In this document: positions 50,536-61,844 of the stretch, in pieces
How positions within the stretch are numbered: position 1 is the stretch's first letter
How the letters are laid out: every line of letters starts with the position of its first letter
Source of the DNA: Apostichopus japonicus
Taxonomy: Eukaryota; Echinodermata; Holothuroidea; Aspidochirotida; Stichopodidae
Direction: 5' to 3'
Assembly (NCBI RefSeq): GCF_037975245.1
Contig: NC_092574.1
Location: forward strand, 19,811,713 to 19,875,712
DNA length: 64,000 nt
Translations under genes and position numbers: made by a program
Notes under the pieces: model-generated
Told to the model about the DNA's origin: nothing
The model's database searches: none
Seen by the model: only the letters and a program-made list of their open reading frames with translations

Positions 50536-51741
50536 TCGTGTTAGGTAGGGGTAACTTTATTAGAAAGCAGATAATCCGCTTTGTAACGACCATTGTTTGT
50601 TACCCAGACTCGACCAAAAAACCACACACACACACCAATTGATAAAATTGTAGGTTGACAAAACCCAGACAACCAACTCTTGATGCTGCAAGGAGAAGAG
50701 AGGACCAACTACTCCCATCCCTGCCCATCAACACCCCCACTTCCCCCACCACTTGAAATCCTAACCCACTAGTAAAGTGTGTTGCTGAACCTTCAAGATA
50801 TACAAATAGAAAACTCAATTATGACTTTCATGAATGATCTCTAAGGGAAATTTTTCCCACAGTTTCAACTGGTAGCTTTTCTAAGGATTTACATTTGCCA
50901 AAAGACCCTGGTTTTCCAAGGTCAATAATGAAACACATCTCCCAAGTGGGTAACCTTGCCCTTGGGGTCAGACATCAAAAAGAATATTATGGGAACTTTA
51001 TCGCTGAATGTCAACATTATTAGTGCACATACATGTTAGAAAGCATCCCCTACTATGCCTTAATCCAAATCCATAAATCCGATTTGGAGTCGGCAAGTCG
51101 CATCAAGACAAGCAATTATTCCAGTCAAACATACTTTTTCAACCGCTGTTATTTTCTTTTCATTTCATGGAGCAGGCTTTGCTATTGCGGGTAGCTTTCT
51201 GCTGTTACTCAGAGCCTAGTTTGACTCAGGAAATAGCAAACAAAAGTTTGTGCAGAAGCAGAATCTTTGGGGGTGGAGAGAGTTGAGGAGAGTGTAATGA
51301 CTACATACTGATACAGAAGTAGACTATGCTAATGGCAAAATCAAGTTCCGTGTAGGCTAGGAGATACAATCATTCCCAAGACAACAAAAATTCCAAATTG
51401 ATTATATTGTTTGGAAACAGTTTCAAAATTTCAGATAACTTTTCTCAGAGGAGAGGGTCATAACAAAGATTAACTCAATCCATACCATTTACTTTGTGTT
51501 TCGAGTTGACTAATCTTGTCCATTTTCAACCCTAACCCCCTCCCCCCCCCCTTACCCCATTCCAGGCTCTTTAAAAAACAGCTTAAAAAAGGAAAACTCT
51601 GTAACTTTCACAGGTCTCCAAAATATTCTGAAATGGAGGAGAATGAACAAACTGTAACATAACCAGAAAACATTTGGCCTCACACTGCTAAGTTTTACAA
51701 GCAATCCGACCACGTTGGACCAAGTCCAGCTAATTCTTTAC
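50536..51741. other. Adducin intron; nothing assigned
   Basis: CA-rich patch near 50625 and C-run near 51541; no exon seen. Confidence 0.4.
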
Positions 51742-51954
51742 CTGTATCTCACATGCTGCTACACAGTTGAGGGCTAGGAAGTACGCCTCCTCTATGGACC
51801 CACCACAGCAGACGACACATGGTTACGCAAGAATAGGATCTTGTTTTTGGGTCCAGGGGCCCTGATGATTTGATCCTTCTGTTCCTCCTCGACCACGATC
51901 TCCGTGTAGTCATAGTATAGAGATCTCACCACAAATCAAGGCATCTTGACTGAT
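51742..51954 (-). pseudogene. Adducin exon, aldolase-like domain, two frameshifts
   Basis: A minus-strand exon between TTTTTTGCAG and ATACAG|GTAAAG, 213 bp (71 codons) with phase 0 at both ends. It reads ISQDALICGEIS, a +1 shift, then YYDYTEIVVEEEQKDQIIRA, then PGPKNKILFLRNH, a -1 shift, then CCGGSIEEAYFLALNCVAAC and EIQ. The LRNHG..EEA(F/Y)...ACEIQ pattern is the end of the class II aldolase-like head of adducin. The two one-base indels cancel, so exon length is unchanged. Decay and assembly error are both possible. Confidence 0.88.
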
Positions 51955-52306
51955 CTGCAAAAAATTCAAAATCCTCCATATTCTATGACATCTTTGCTTT
52001 TAACGATTTGCTTTGGTCAACAACTTGCAGGAAGGGTAATGCTAGGCAAACATATTGAATATTCAAAGAACATTTAAAATCCTCCATAATCTATGACATC
52101 ATTGCTTTTAAGGTAGTTTTTTTTCTTCTTTTTCTTTTGTTTTATGTGGTCAGCAAATTTATAAAGTCAACCAGGTATTAATCAAAACAAATCGAAATGT
52201 GACAAGTCAAGCTAAAGATCTTAAAAAAAAGTGATCAAAATCCAAGTAAAGAGAAAAGGAACCTGCTCTAAGAATCATGAAAGTAATTATAAAGGTGGAT
52301 ACTCAC
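51955..52306 (-). other. Adducin intron
   Basis: AT-rich; a repeated phrase AAAATCCTCCATA occurs at 51969 and 52077. About ten residues expected between the two flanking adducin exons are not found here. Confidence 0.5.
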
Positions 52307-52360
52307 AGCAGCGGCTGCCGAAGTGTGCACATGTTAAATGCATTTAGTACCTGGTCTGGA
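52307..52360 (-). pseudogene. Adducin exon remnant with stop
   Basis: The minus strand reads SRPGTKCI, stop (TAA 52334-52336), then HVHTSAAAA and GTGAGT. This is the conserved (S)RPD.KC.IH.HT segment of the adducin head. The exon is cut off on its 5' side by an ATT microsatellite (52362-52380) with no acceptor in sight. GTGAGT may be a donor or may encode Val-Ser. Confidence 0.75.
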
Positions 52361-52818
52361 TTTATTATTATTATTACTATTGCTTTGGCAGACTTTTAAC
52401 TTTGAACACTATCTATCAATATGTAGCAACTGCTTTGAAGTTGATGAGAAAAACATCTTTTGGCCAAGAAGCATCCAACATTGGGGTTATTCCACTCATC
52501 TCCAGAAGTTATCTGTTGATCCAAAAAAAATCCCTTAGTTCATTGTTGCCTTTAAATAAAACAGTGAGTGACTTAATTATTTAGATTACACAAAAGAAGG
52601 CAAAACTATATCAAGAAAAGAATGCAAGACAATTGATCAAGTTAGCCATTAGCTAGCATTTGAAAGCAGTAGAGAAGACCAGCATATGCAGAGAAGTCTC
52701 CTTGATAATTGAAACAAACACTGTTGTTCTATAACTCTATAAACACTACCTGGCAATTGATTGGACATTGTTTATATGTAAAGGATTGGGTGGTCATAGA
52801 AGTCTGGTTGCGACATCC

Positions 52819-52877
52819 AAGGGGGGGGGGGGGGGTGGGTGGGGGGAGATATGGGGGGGTGGGTGGGGGGGAGATAT
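52819..52877 (+). repeat. G-rich tract
   Basis: Runs of 6-15 G separated by T or GAGATAT, in two copies of GTGGGTGGGGGG. Confidence 0.9.
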
Positions 52878-53689
52878 AGTATGGCAAGGGAAGGCAGAAC
52901 TCAGTTTTTCTCTTTAAGCGCTGGTATTTTGTTCCCCACTAGCAAGTTCTACATCAAAAAATAGGAGGAAAAGGAAACAAATGTGTAATAAACAATGCTT
53001 GATAAAATCATAAACTAGCTTTTAAATGTTGGAACACTCCTTTAATGCTCAGAAAATATTAAAGAGTGAATGGCTCCTTTAATATTAAGGAGTAGAAGGT
53101 TCTTTTAAATGCTTATGCCATGCAACCCACAATGCATCTCATGTCAAAAATTAACCTTCTATTCTAAAAATCATGGCTATAACCGACATATGATAAAAGA
53201 AAATAAGATATCAAATCTTAAATTTGTCCAAAATCCATAACCATCTAAAAAAATATTTGCTTTGTCAATAGATGATAGCTGAAGGGAATCAATACAGCTT
53301 ATTTATTACAACTCTAAGTGTACATATGACCAACTAATCCCAATGCCATGGAATACTATTATGTACCAACGCCAACAACAATATGTACACAACAGTTACC
53401 TTTATCGAACACATGGACACGGCCATCTTATACTACAAAAACTTGTGATAAAACTGAGGGTGCTACTGGCAAATACCGCAGAATATGTACAACCTATCTA
53501 GCCTTATGCTGTCTACCAACAGAAATCACCTACAATATAAAAATGAAATGCAAGCAAATGCGAATACTTGTAACGTCTTCCTTCACATACTGAAATAATT
53601 ATTCCATCTAGTACAGTAGTAGCATGCATATCACATAATATAACATATGTTTGGACCTAAGATGTTTAAAAAGTAAGGAACGAACTTAC
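52878..53689. other. Nothing assigned
   Basis: No exon or repeat border seen. Confidence 0.4.
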
Positions 53690-53770
53690 TTGATTGTACC
53701 TGGTCTCCATAGCTGCCCTCAGCATACACTGCAAATGTACATTTTCTGCAACACCTAACTTCACGTCAAA
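53690..53770 (-). CDS. Exon of unrecognised minus-strand gene
   Basis: An 81-bp exon (27 codons, phase 0 on both sides) between TTTTTTCTAG and AATCAA|GTAAGT. It reads FDVKLGVAENVHLQCMLRAA and METRYNQ. The exon at 56311 ends in phase 0 and may precede it. The two together suggest a conserved protein, but I cannot name it. Confidence 0.6.
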
Positions 53771-54001
53771 CTAGAAAAAAAGCATCATATCAGTCAAAAT
53801 CTTAGAAAAGTTACAAATGAAACATGTTATTACCTCATAGAGCTTTTGATGATAAACTGACGCAGGGAAAGTTAATTAAAATAACTGATATTTTTGGATA
53901 TATACATAAATCTTAGATTTCGTGTATAAACCACGTTGTCAATGGTCCTGACCACAAACTTTTTCAGGTTTCTTACCCGCAACTTCCTGGAGTTTTGAAG
54001 G

Positions 54002-54273
54002 CTGAAATTGCAAATAAACTAGTGCATATCCCTACACCAGTTTGAAGGTCACATTGCAAATAAATTAATGCATATCCCTACATTAGTTTGGAGGGCTGAA
54101 ATTGCATATAAACTAGTGCATATCCCTACACTAGTTTGGAGGGCTGAAATTGCAAATAAACTATTGCATATCCCTACACTAGTTTGGAGGGCTGAAATTG
54201 CAATTAACTAGAGCATATCCCTACACTAGTTTGGAGGGCTGAAATTGCAATCAACTAGTGCATATCTCTACAT
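54002..54273 (+). repeat. 48-bp tandem repeat
   Basis: Six units of GGCTGAAATTGCAAATAAAC, TAGTGCATATCCCTACACTA and GTTTGGAG with small changes. Confidence 0.95.
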
Positions 54274-54485
54274 ATAAATAGACCTATCAAAATGCCCAAT
54301 CCTTGAGATCAATTTTAAGTTGGTCTGACTTCATGAAGTCAAAAAATTGGATAACCAACCGTTATTAGATAACCAACCGTCAACCTGTTAACACTGTTCC
54401 TTGAGGAGCTCTTATATTTTCTACTTTCTAATGATCTCCGAGGTTAAATAGAGTGTGGTTTTCACTACATCATTGCAAATTGTAA

Positions 54486-54968
54486 TTGAGACAATATTTA
54501 GCAGAAAATTTTATTTTATTCCAATTTTGGAATACTTTTTCCGCTGGAGATCTCGGCAATGACGTCTTGCGACGTTCGTTAGCCTACAAGATTGTTAGTA
54601 CGGATTCTGCGACAGTGGAGAAATTAAAGGAGTGTAGCATCAGAGTTGCCGACAGTTCTGATACTGAGATTTTGTATGCTATCATGAATGATGTTGGTAG
54701 AGATGGAATTGCAAGTTGTAAGAAATCTTTGGGATGCTGGATTATCACATTAAAAGCAAAGGAACAAGCTGGTCTTATTTTGGACAGTGGACTCCTCGTG
54801 AATGTGAATCAGTTTCTACTGGTGTCAACAGAACGTTCCTAACTGTTAGTGTTTTCGGAGTACCTTCATTCATACAGGACAAAATCTAACAGGAAAACTT
54901 TGTGAGTATGGGTGTAAAATAAGAGGCGAATGGACACGAAAGACCTTCCCCAGATTCCCAAATATCAA
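54486..54968 (+). pseudogene. Retroelement ORF1, 5' half
   Basis: Starts MRQYLAENFILFQFWNTF. It reads LKAKEQAGLILDSGLLVNVN and, after a stop and small shift near 54843-54890, VFGVPSFIQDK and KIRGEWTRKTFPRFPNIKNG, then breaks off near 54968. This looks like an RRM-like ORF1 segment of a non-LTR element. Its expected continuation lies in the opposite orientation at 55757-55429. Confidence 0.6.
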
Positions 54969-55428
54969 GAACGGAATACAGTACCGCCCAGATTAAATCG
55001 GCCGTGGCATCGTGTATCGTGACAAAATATGAGGAGACTCGAGGAGTCTATCGTGATATCGTTTCCATTACGCCTATAGCAAGTACCTAACGTGATATCG
55101 TGCGTCGCATCGTGGTCGTAATATCGTGATAGTGTGTGCATCATTTCACTGGCACTGTATACTATCGTAATGTTATCGTTATAGCGTGAATCACGTTGCA
55201 GAACGATCGATCGTTTCATCGTGATTTGAAAGAATTGGGGTAGGCTTCTTCCCGCAGTAGATGAAATCATCAATTCAACGCAATGTGCAATAGATTTATT
55301 GCAAATTCTGATCAAAAAGTTTGGTGTGTCACCAAAATTAAGTGTCAATCGACATACAAGTTTCATAATCGCAAAACTAGTACGATAGGCCTAATGAACA
55401 CACTGTAGGCCTACTCATCCAAACTCCT
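54969..55428. other. ATCGTGATA-rich spacer inside the split ORF1
   Basis: Many ATCGTG/CACGAT words in both orientations, like subterminal repeats of a hAT-like element. No ends were identified. Confidence 0.5.
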
Positions 55429-55788
55429 TCATACAAACCCCTTCTTTAAAAAAAATAACGGTCGCAAAATATTTTCAGTTCGAACAAAACATTCGTTCTG
55501 AACTTCTTGTATGCAAGAATATCCGTCCTTGGCATTTAAAGCATCTGACCTTTGGGCAATTAGCTTCCCGGTGCCCTTGGACACGCAAACTTTACATTTG
55601 TAGTTAGGACAGTTTCTCCTGATGTGATCGCTTTCCAAACACAGATTGCATACTTTAGTTTGACCATTGTGCCTTAAGTTCATATTAATCCTGTTAATTC
55701 TAATTGCGTAAGGCAAGCTCTTGTGTTCTTCAGGTAGTTCTAACTGTACATATCGTACAGTAGGACTGCATAATGCAATTTTAGTCAA
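55429..55788 (-). pseudogene. Retroelement ORF1, 3' half with zinc knuckle, inverted
   Basis: The minus strand reads RYVQLELPEEHKSLPYAIRI, then NLRHNGQTKVCNLCLESDHI and RRNCPNYKCKVC. CNLCLESDHIRRNC is a CX2CX4HX4C knuckle, followed by half of a second. Such a layout is known from ORF1/gag-like proteins of LINEs. It ends soon after the knuckles. Confidence 0.75.
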
Positions 55789-55799
55789 GTATGATAATT

Positions 55800-56310
55800 A
55801 TTTAATGATGTCTATTTTCCTCAAGATGAGCTTCATTGTCAAAAGTTATACCTGTACTTACATTTTATGCCTTTGTTTGCTAGCTGGGTCATCTACTTGG
55901 TTATTTTTCAGTGGAACAGGTGTCACTTAACTGTTTCTTCTCCTCTTTACTGCTTGCATGTGTTCCTCTCATTCCTAAATTTGTCCATCAACTTCATGCT
56001 CCAGTAATCCTGTTTCAAAAGGAATTATAAATAATATCGAATGCTCTATGTTCACATACTGGGTAATCACCAATCACAATAAATCCCATTCCAACCCCAT
56101 AGCTTCACGCACACACACATCTTATCAAATACACACACATGCTGTTTGAATGCCGTTATTTCCTATTCACAGTTGGTTTGGTCTACCAAACATACTCTGA
56201 AACTCTCTACAAAGACAACGATGCACAGAGCTGACCCTGGCAACCTAGGATAAGGAATTATATTTTACCCAGCCCAGACACAATAGCATGTACATATAAA
56301 CATTACTTAC
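55800..56310. other. Nothing assigned
   Basis: No gene seen; a CACACACA patch lies near 56110. Confidence 0.4.
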
Positions 56311-56461
56311 TACAGGATGAGCGCCAGGTATGGATGCCTTTCCCAGGAACAGGTAGCCCCCGCTGCCTCTGAGTAGTGGGCAGTTCAAGTGCAGCTCGTA
56401 GATTGCTCGACAGCATGTCTCTTCCCAGTCCTGTGGTCAGTACACTACAACCAGTTTGTAC
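56311..56461 (-). pseudogene. Exon of unrecognised gene, one stop
   Basis: A minus-strand exon between TACATGTAG and CCTGTA|GTAAGT. The frame that fits the next exon (53690) reads YKLVVVY, TGA (56437-56439), then PQDWEETCCRAIYELHLNCP and LLRGSGGYLFLGKASIPGA, ending HPV in phase 0. The stop stands where Trp (TGG) would read well, so one base may have changed. A second frame is open throughout but looks less protein-like. Confidence 0.5.
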
Positions 56462-56639
56462 CTACATGTAATGAAAGATATTAATCAAAAATAATATGGC
56501 ACAAAAGAGGGTTCTAATTAAGAAGACACTGCAACTGCATGGCCTCTCCAAAGACTTTCCAATTCAGGCAGAATATGATCATCAATATCACAACCCTCTA
56601 AGTATAATGCAAGAAGTAAGACTCCATTTGCTCCTGCAA

Positions 56640-57060
56640 GCCAATGCAGAGATGTAATAGTTGTGAATGTCACCATGGATACATTTGTTATTGGTTACCA
56701 TCACACTAACAAGTTGTGCTTAATGGGTGAAATGAAAACAAGAAGGGATCACAAGGTACAAAGTCCAGGCAATGAGGCTGTTCAGCAAAGATGTCCTATT
56801 TCGGAGATGAACAAAATGGTGGAAAGATTTGTGAATCCAAATTACTTACAGGTAAGAATCCACTAATGGTCAAGTGTCTCACAACTGATGCTGATGGCAA
56901 GGCATGTAAAAGGTTCAGTAGTACAATGGCTGTAACTACTCATTCTGAAAGTGAACTTAACCTGTTAGATCAAGTTCACCTACTCAAGTCACTCCGCAGA
57001 GCACTGACTATATTAAAGCAGTATTCTCCTCTGATATGTTCCTGCAAAAACTGTGACTAA
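56640..57060 (+). pseudogene. DNA transposase-like remnant, part 1
   Basis: The readable part is GKNPLMVKCLTTDADGKACK, then LLDQVHLLKSLRRALTILKQ and CSCKNC. TTDADGKA followed by an (R/Q)HL..SLRRA block resembles a transposase-like family I remember from cnidarian and echinoderm genomes. The family name is not certain. A LINE 3' end interrupts it at 57061. Confidence 0.4.
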
Positions 57061-57722
57061 GAAGCGCTTGACAATCTTATAAATACCTGGAGAAACCATC
57101 ACTGATAAATTAGAGTGGGATGAACATGTAAAACGTATTCTAGCAAAAACTAATCAGCGTATGTTCCTATTACAAAAGCTTAATTTATTCGGACTAGACC
57201 AACTCTTATTTCTCTGTTCTATATTAAAATCGGCAATCGAGACCACCATTACATTCTGTTTAGCCGCGTGGGGTGAAAATACTACTGCTAGAGACATGAC
57301 CAAGTTAAGTAGACTAGTTTCTAAAGCAAGGAAAGTTTGTCGGTCACATGACCTCAGTTCAGTAGATGAGTAGCTTGTCAGAGTATCACAGAGTAATATG
57401 AAGTCAATCATGTCATCCCAACATCCTCTGGGGCATCGGGTAGATTACAGCAATCAAACAGGCAGACTAATTGTCATGAGATGCCGAACCGAGAGATACA
57501 GGCGTTCTTTCTTGCAAAGGGCTATTCTCAATCTTGCCAATGAATTATGTAGGAAATAGGCCAAATATATGTGTCAGAACATGGACATAGTAGTCTTAAT
57601 TTTTCGTTTTAGGAATCAGATTTTTATGTATTTTCGATGTATTTATGATTGTTTTATTGTCTGTTTTACTGAGATGGACTGAATGCCAATTTTTATGGTC
57701 AATAAATTTCTTATATCTGAAA
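57061..57722 (+). mobile_element. LINE 3' end (reverse transcriptase C-terminus)
   Basis: The plus strand reads DKLEWDEHVKRILAKTNQRM, LLQKLNLFGLDQLLFLCSIL and TFCLAAWGENTTARDMTKLS. After a frame change it reads HPLGHRVDYSNQTGRLIVMR and CRTERYRRSFLQRAILNLAN. These are the closing blocks of CR1/Rex1-type LINE proteins. A 3' UTR and GGTCAATAAATTTCTTATAT follow. It is strongly 5'-truncated and broken. Confidence 0.8.
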
Positions 57723-58330
57723 TATCAAAAGCGCTTTATCAACATGTTTAGAATGCCTTGCAAAGTACTACAGTGGAAATCAATTATATTGCCAAAAGCA
57801 TTCATTTGTATGCAAGAGGGGCAGGAAGTACACATTTCCATGTATGCCAAATGCTGCAAAGGATTCTCTGCTAATATCCCACACTGACAGCAGGAAGCTA
57901 AACAAAATATCTGAGACACCCACCTGCAGCAAATGATTATGGTCCACTCGTTTTGAGACTTCCACTCAAAAGCAGATGTCATCAATAAGGCTTTCACTGT
58001 GACCAATCCAAAACATAGTACCACACTTTTGTGCATTGGTCAGTACAGGGACTACAGTTCCATACACATAACATATAATGTGCCTGAAGAGTCCATAGCC
58101 AGGAAGATGGAAGCTGCAGTATTAAAGGTGAGCTCAAATAGTCCATGTATCCAGACTCTGAAATAGATGCAAAGAAAACAGCAATGTGATGAATTACGTA
58201 AGAGAGGCAGAGCATACAGATGGAGGAGAGCACAACTCAGAGAGAGAAAGTACAAGCTACATGGTAGAACTAAAAACATAAACCAGTCCAGTATCTATAA
58301 GAAAGATCAACTGATTCATGACCAGTTACT
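57723..58330 (+). pseudogene. DNA transposase-like remnant, part 2
   Basis: After the LINE the frame resumes with EVHISMYAKCCKGFSANIPH. Later come RDYSSIHITYNVPEESIARK and QRKQQCDELRKRGRAYRWRR then AQLRERKYKLHG, a basic C-terminus. Order and style suit the same transposase as part 1, split by the LINE; it has several stops. Confidence 0.4.
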
Positions 58331-59984
58331 CTAGGATGAAAAACTACACTGATGATGAAGATGACAATATTTATCAGTGATGCCAGTAATTTGTAAACTG
58401 AGTCTATCCACACTCACTGTTATGAGTTAAAACAGTATCACTCAGTCAGGGAAGTAGGCAATCAAGCTGATGACCATAAACTTGGCAAGTGCCATCAAAC
58501 TTTCAAGGCTTAATTTCTGCTGGTGCCCCTGGCTTACTGATGGTGTAGGCACCTGTCCACATTCTGCATCCCTCTGTGTAACTTGCTGGGGCTGATGTAT
58601 GTTTTGCCAACTTTTCATTTATGTCATCAGCCCATGCCATCCAATCTTGGTCTGACATTGTAAAGGTGTGAGCTTTCCAGTTCCATATGTCTAAATGGCC
58701 TAAGCTTATTCTGAATGCAGCTTGGGGCTCAGTTCAGCTGATTCTTACACCACATTGAGTAGTAATATATGCTTTTAAACTTCTGTCGCTTTTGCTCTGC
58801 TACACTGCACAGAAGTAGGCTACTCACGAGATCTACAACTTCCCTATCAAATAAGCTACATGTACTACTTAGTGAGTGTAAGTCTGTGATGGTATAAGCT
58901 CTGAGGTAATGGGTATTACTTTCACTTTTCCCCTTTGAGGTAGCTGAGAGGTTTTTCACACCTACCCATGCAATCATCCCATTCTTTATCATAAAGTTGA
59001 AATTTGATTTCTTCTTGAATATGAAACTTTTTCCTAATTTTAAGTTGCTAACTCTTCAAACTCAACAACTTCTGTTCTTTTATGGTGAGATCATAGATGT
59101 GAGGAGTTCATAAATACTGATTTAGTTTCAGAACCAATTCTACATGTTAATCTTCTTACAACTGTTCATTCAACATCTATGAGAAAAGGTTTCCTCATGT
59201 AAGTGAATGAGGTGTCAATGTTCCAAAAGTTTATTGAACCTTTCTGTCCAGCACATTTTTGGCATTTATATGTAAAATTCCACCTGTTTTCTGCCATACT
59301 TCCTCTGTGGGAAATGGTGTAGTGCAACCCTGCATTTCTGTACTGTAAAGAAAGAAAAAATAGATAACTAAAATCCTGGTTATCAGTACTGAAGGGCTCA
59401 TTTATTAAAATTACAATTCATTATTCTTAATTGTAGTTAACCATAAACATAGATTGAAATACAGATCTTGTCTCTTACTATTTTTATAACCAGAACTGCA
59501 TGTGGATTCCTAACATAGTTAACGATCAGCTATCTGCAGTATTCTGTTCGTAAAGTGTTTGTGTAATGCGGCTGAGCAAGAGTCTTTCCAGTAAAGCTGT
59601 TGGAAAAGGGAAGACCACTAATGGAGTAAATGAAAACAATTAAATGATACCTTAAATAACTGTTGACCAGCAGATAAACATATTTATATTTTAAATGCAA
59701 TTTCCCCAGATTAGTAATAGTAATATACCTAACATGTGTTCATCCGTGGGTGGGAAAGCAATTATTTACTGTCACTGTGAATTTCCCTCATGCAGTGGCA
59801 TTGCTGGCACGACTCTTGCTCAATCGTGTTCATGTTACATTTGCAAAGAAAAAGTTAAGCTTACCTTCTAAAAGGTTAAGTTAACCTTAAAAGTGCTAGT
59901 TCAAAAAAGTTAAGAAGGTTGGCTTCTGCAATTGCGTATGCCTACAGCACACATACTTTATGCTTGACCTTATTAGTTTAGATT
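58331..59984. other. Nothing firmly assigned
   Basis: No supportable exon. Some minus-strand frames (about 58729-58992) are open but featureless. Confidence 0.4.
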
Positions 59985-60470
59985 AGTTTAGTAAAGAAAA
60001 AGGATCAGGAGGGACACTCAAGTCCCCATCAAATACCCTATAGGAGATGGAAGAAAACTGATGACACAAACGATCAGACCCGATTACAATGCTTAAAGTG
60101 CTTGTCCAAAGCATTCTTAAACCCATTCACACTACAGTACTTGCAAGTACAATTTTCTCAGGCAAACCATTCCACTCATTCACGACCCTATTAGAAAAAA
60201 ATTTATGCCGAATATTAATGCTACTTTGTGACTTGTGGAGTTTAAGACAATGACATCTGGTACAACCACTATCAGCAAACATGAAAAAGTCAGTGACTAT
60301 CAAGAAACTTAATAAAGATATCACTTTTATGAAACCTACGTTTGAGTTGAATCTTGGTCTTGGTCACTGCATAATCTAGATCTATGGGAAGACTGTCCAT
60401 GAACTTGTGTTTGAGTTACTTTATTTCTGAAATTTAGTGACTCTAGCCCTGACTCGTTGCATAACTGGTA
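59985..60470 (-). mobile_element. LINE 3' end, CR1/L2-like
   Basis: The minus strand reads GCTRCHCLKLHKSQSSINIR, HKFFSNRVVNEWNGLPEKIV and SVNGFKNALDKHFKHC, then stop and a short CTAAAC-type tail. The FSNRVVNEWN.LPE...SVN.FKN.LDKH block is the usual C-terminus of these LINEs. Confidence 0.85.
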
Positions 60471-61840
60471 ATAGTTCCTGAAAACTCAACATGAATTGAA
60501 TATGAACCACTGAATCAAGAACTACTGGAGACTAATAATTCTTCACATCCTTGGCTAGATGAAGTAACGGTTTCTTATACAAACGGTATACTTTATCAAT
60601 CCCGTTCTTGAACCATTGGCCAGAAAATTGTGTCCTCTCTGGAGAGAAGTATTAAAGGAGAACCGGACTGATGGTGTGCTATTTATAATAATCCCTCTGC
60701 CTAATACAAATACCAAAGTATTTAATTAAAAAATAGTGAATTGCACATAAAGCTCCTAAGGCGACATCTTTGCTCTAGGTAAATTTAACTCTTTTCACAA
60801 CACTTAGGACGACATAGCATAAACTCACCACTTAGGGCGACAATGGTGATTTAGTGTAATTTCGTCACACTGGAAGATTAAATACAATTAACTAGTTAAT
60901 TAATTTCACATATACATGTCACCCTATGTGAAATTAACTCTTTCCACAACACTTAATAAATTAATATTAAAATTGTGAAAGACATAACACCAGAGATCTA
61001 CAGTCAATATGAAAAGATGCCTGTATACAGTATTTAGAACTGCTCAATGGGATCATTTCAACTCAAGCTGGATTCTAAACCTGAAAATTTCCAACGTATG
61101 AATTCTGGCCATTAACTTACATCACTAATAGTTTCAGAATTTGACTACTGTTCATTTGTCAGTTTATTGAGTTATCGTAATGACAGGCTCTTAGCATTAC
61201 ACTCATAAACACACATACTGCTACTTCACAAAAATGCATTGTGTTACATATTGAAACAATTTTACATAACACAAAACAGCATGGAATGAAAACAATATGA
61301 CAAAAACAGGGAGTTTGCAGGAACTCACCAGGACTCACAAAAGCCTTCAAGATCTTTGCAATCTAGACACACCTGAAGGTGCCCCTGCATAATCAAGCAT
61401 GACATATAGCCCTTGTTACTAGGATATATTTGGAATTACTGGATATGAGTTTGCCCGACAGTGCCAAGTCTCATTGCAGGAAGTCCACTTCATCTCATTT
61501 GTTGTATGTAAGAAGAAGTACCTGGAAAGGAAAAATTAAGTTACTTATTACAACAATGTTGCATTTCTATTGCAATTTCCATTTGTTCCTTTACCCTCTG
61601 GATTATCAGGTATAAATGAAAACTTTCATTCAGCTTTTACTTAAAATTATCAGAATTACTATTAAGAGCAACAAACTTATAAATCAGATACAGACTATCA
61701 TCTAAACCCAGCCTTACAAAATGTGCATCCTCATTGTATTGATGCAAGTTTATCAGTCAGATCTAACTGGTGCCATGATACCTCTTTTAAAAATGACTAA
61801 TTCCCTGCAAACCTAAGCAAATTCCCAATCAGTTTCAATG
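60471..61840. other. Nothing assigned
   Basis: The phrase CTCTTTYCACAACACTTA recurs at about 60790 and 60940; no gene seen. Confidence 0.4.
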
Positions 61841-61844
61841 TTAA

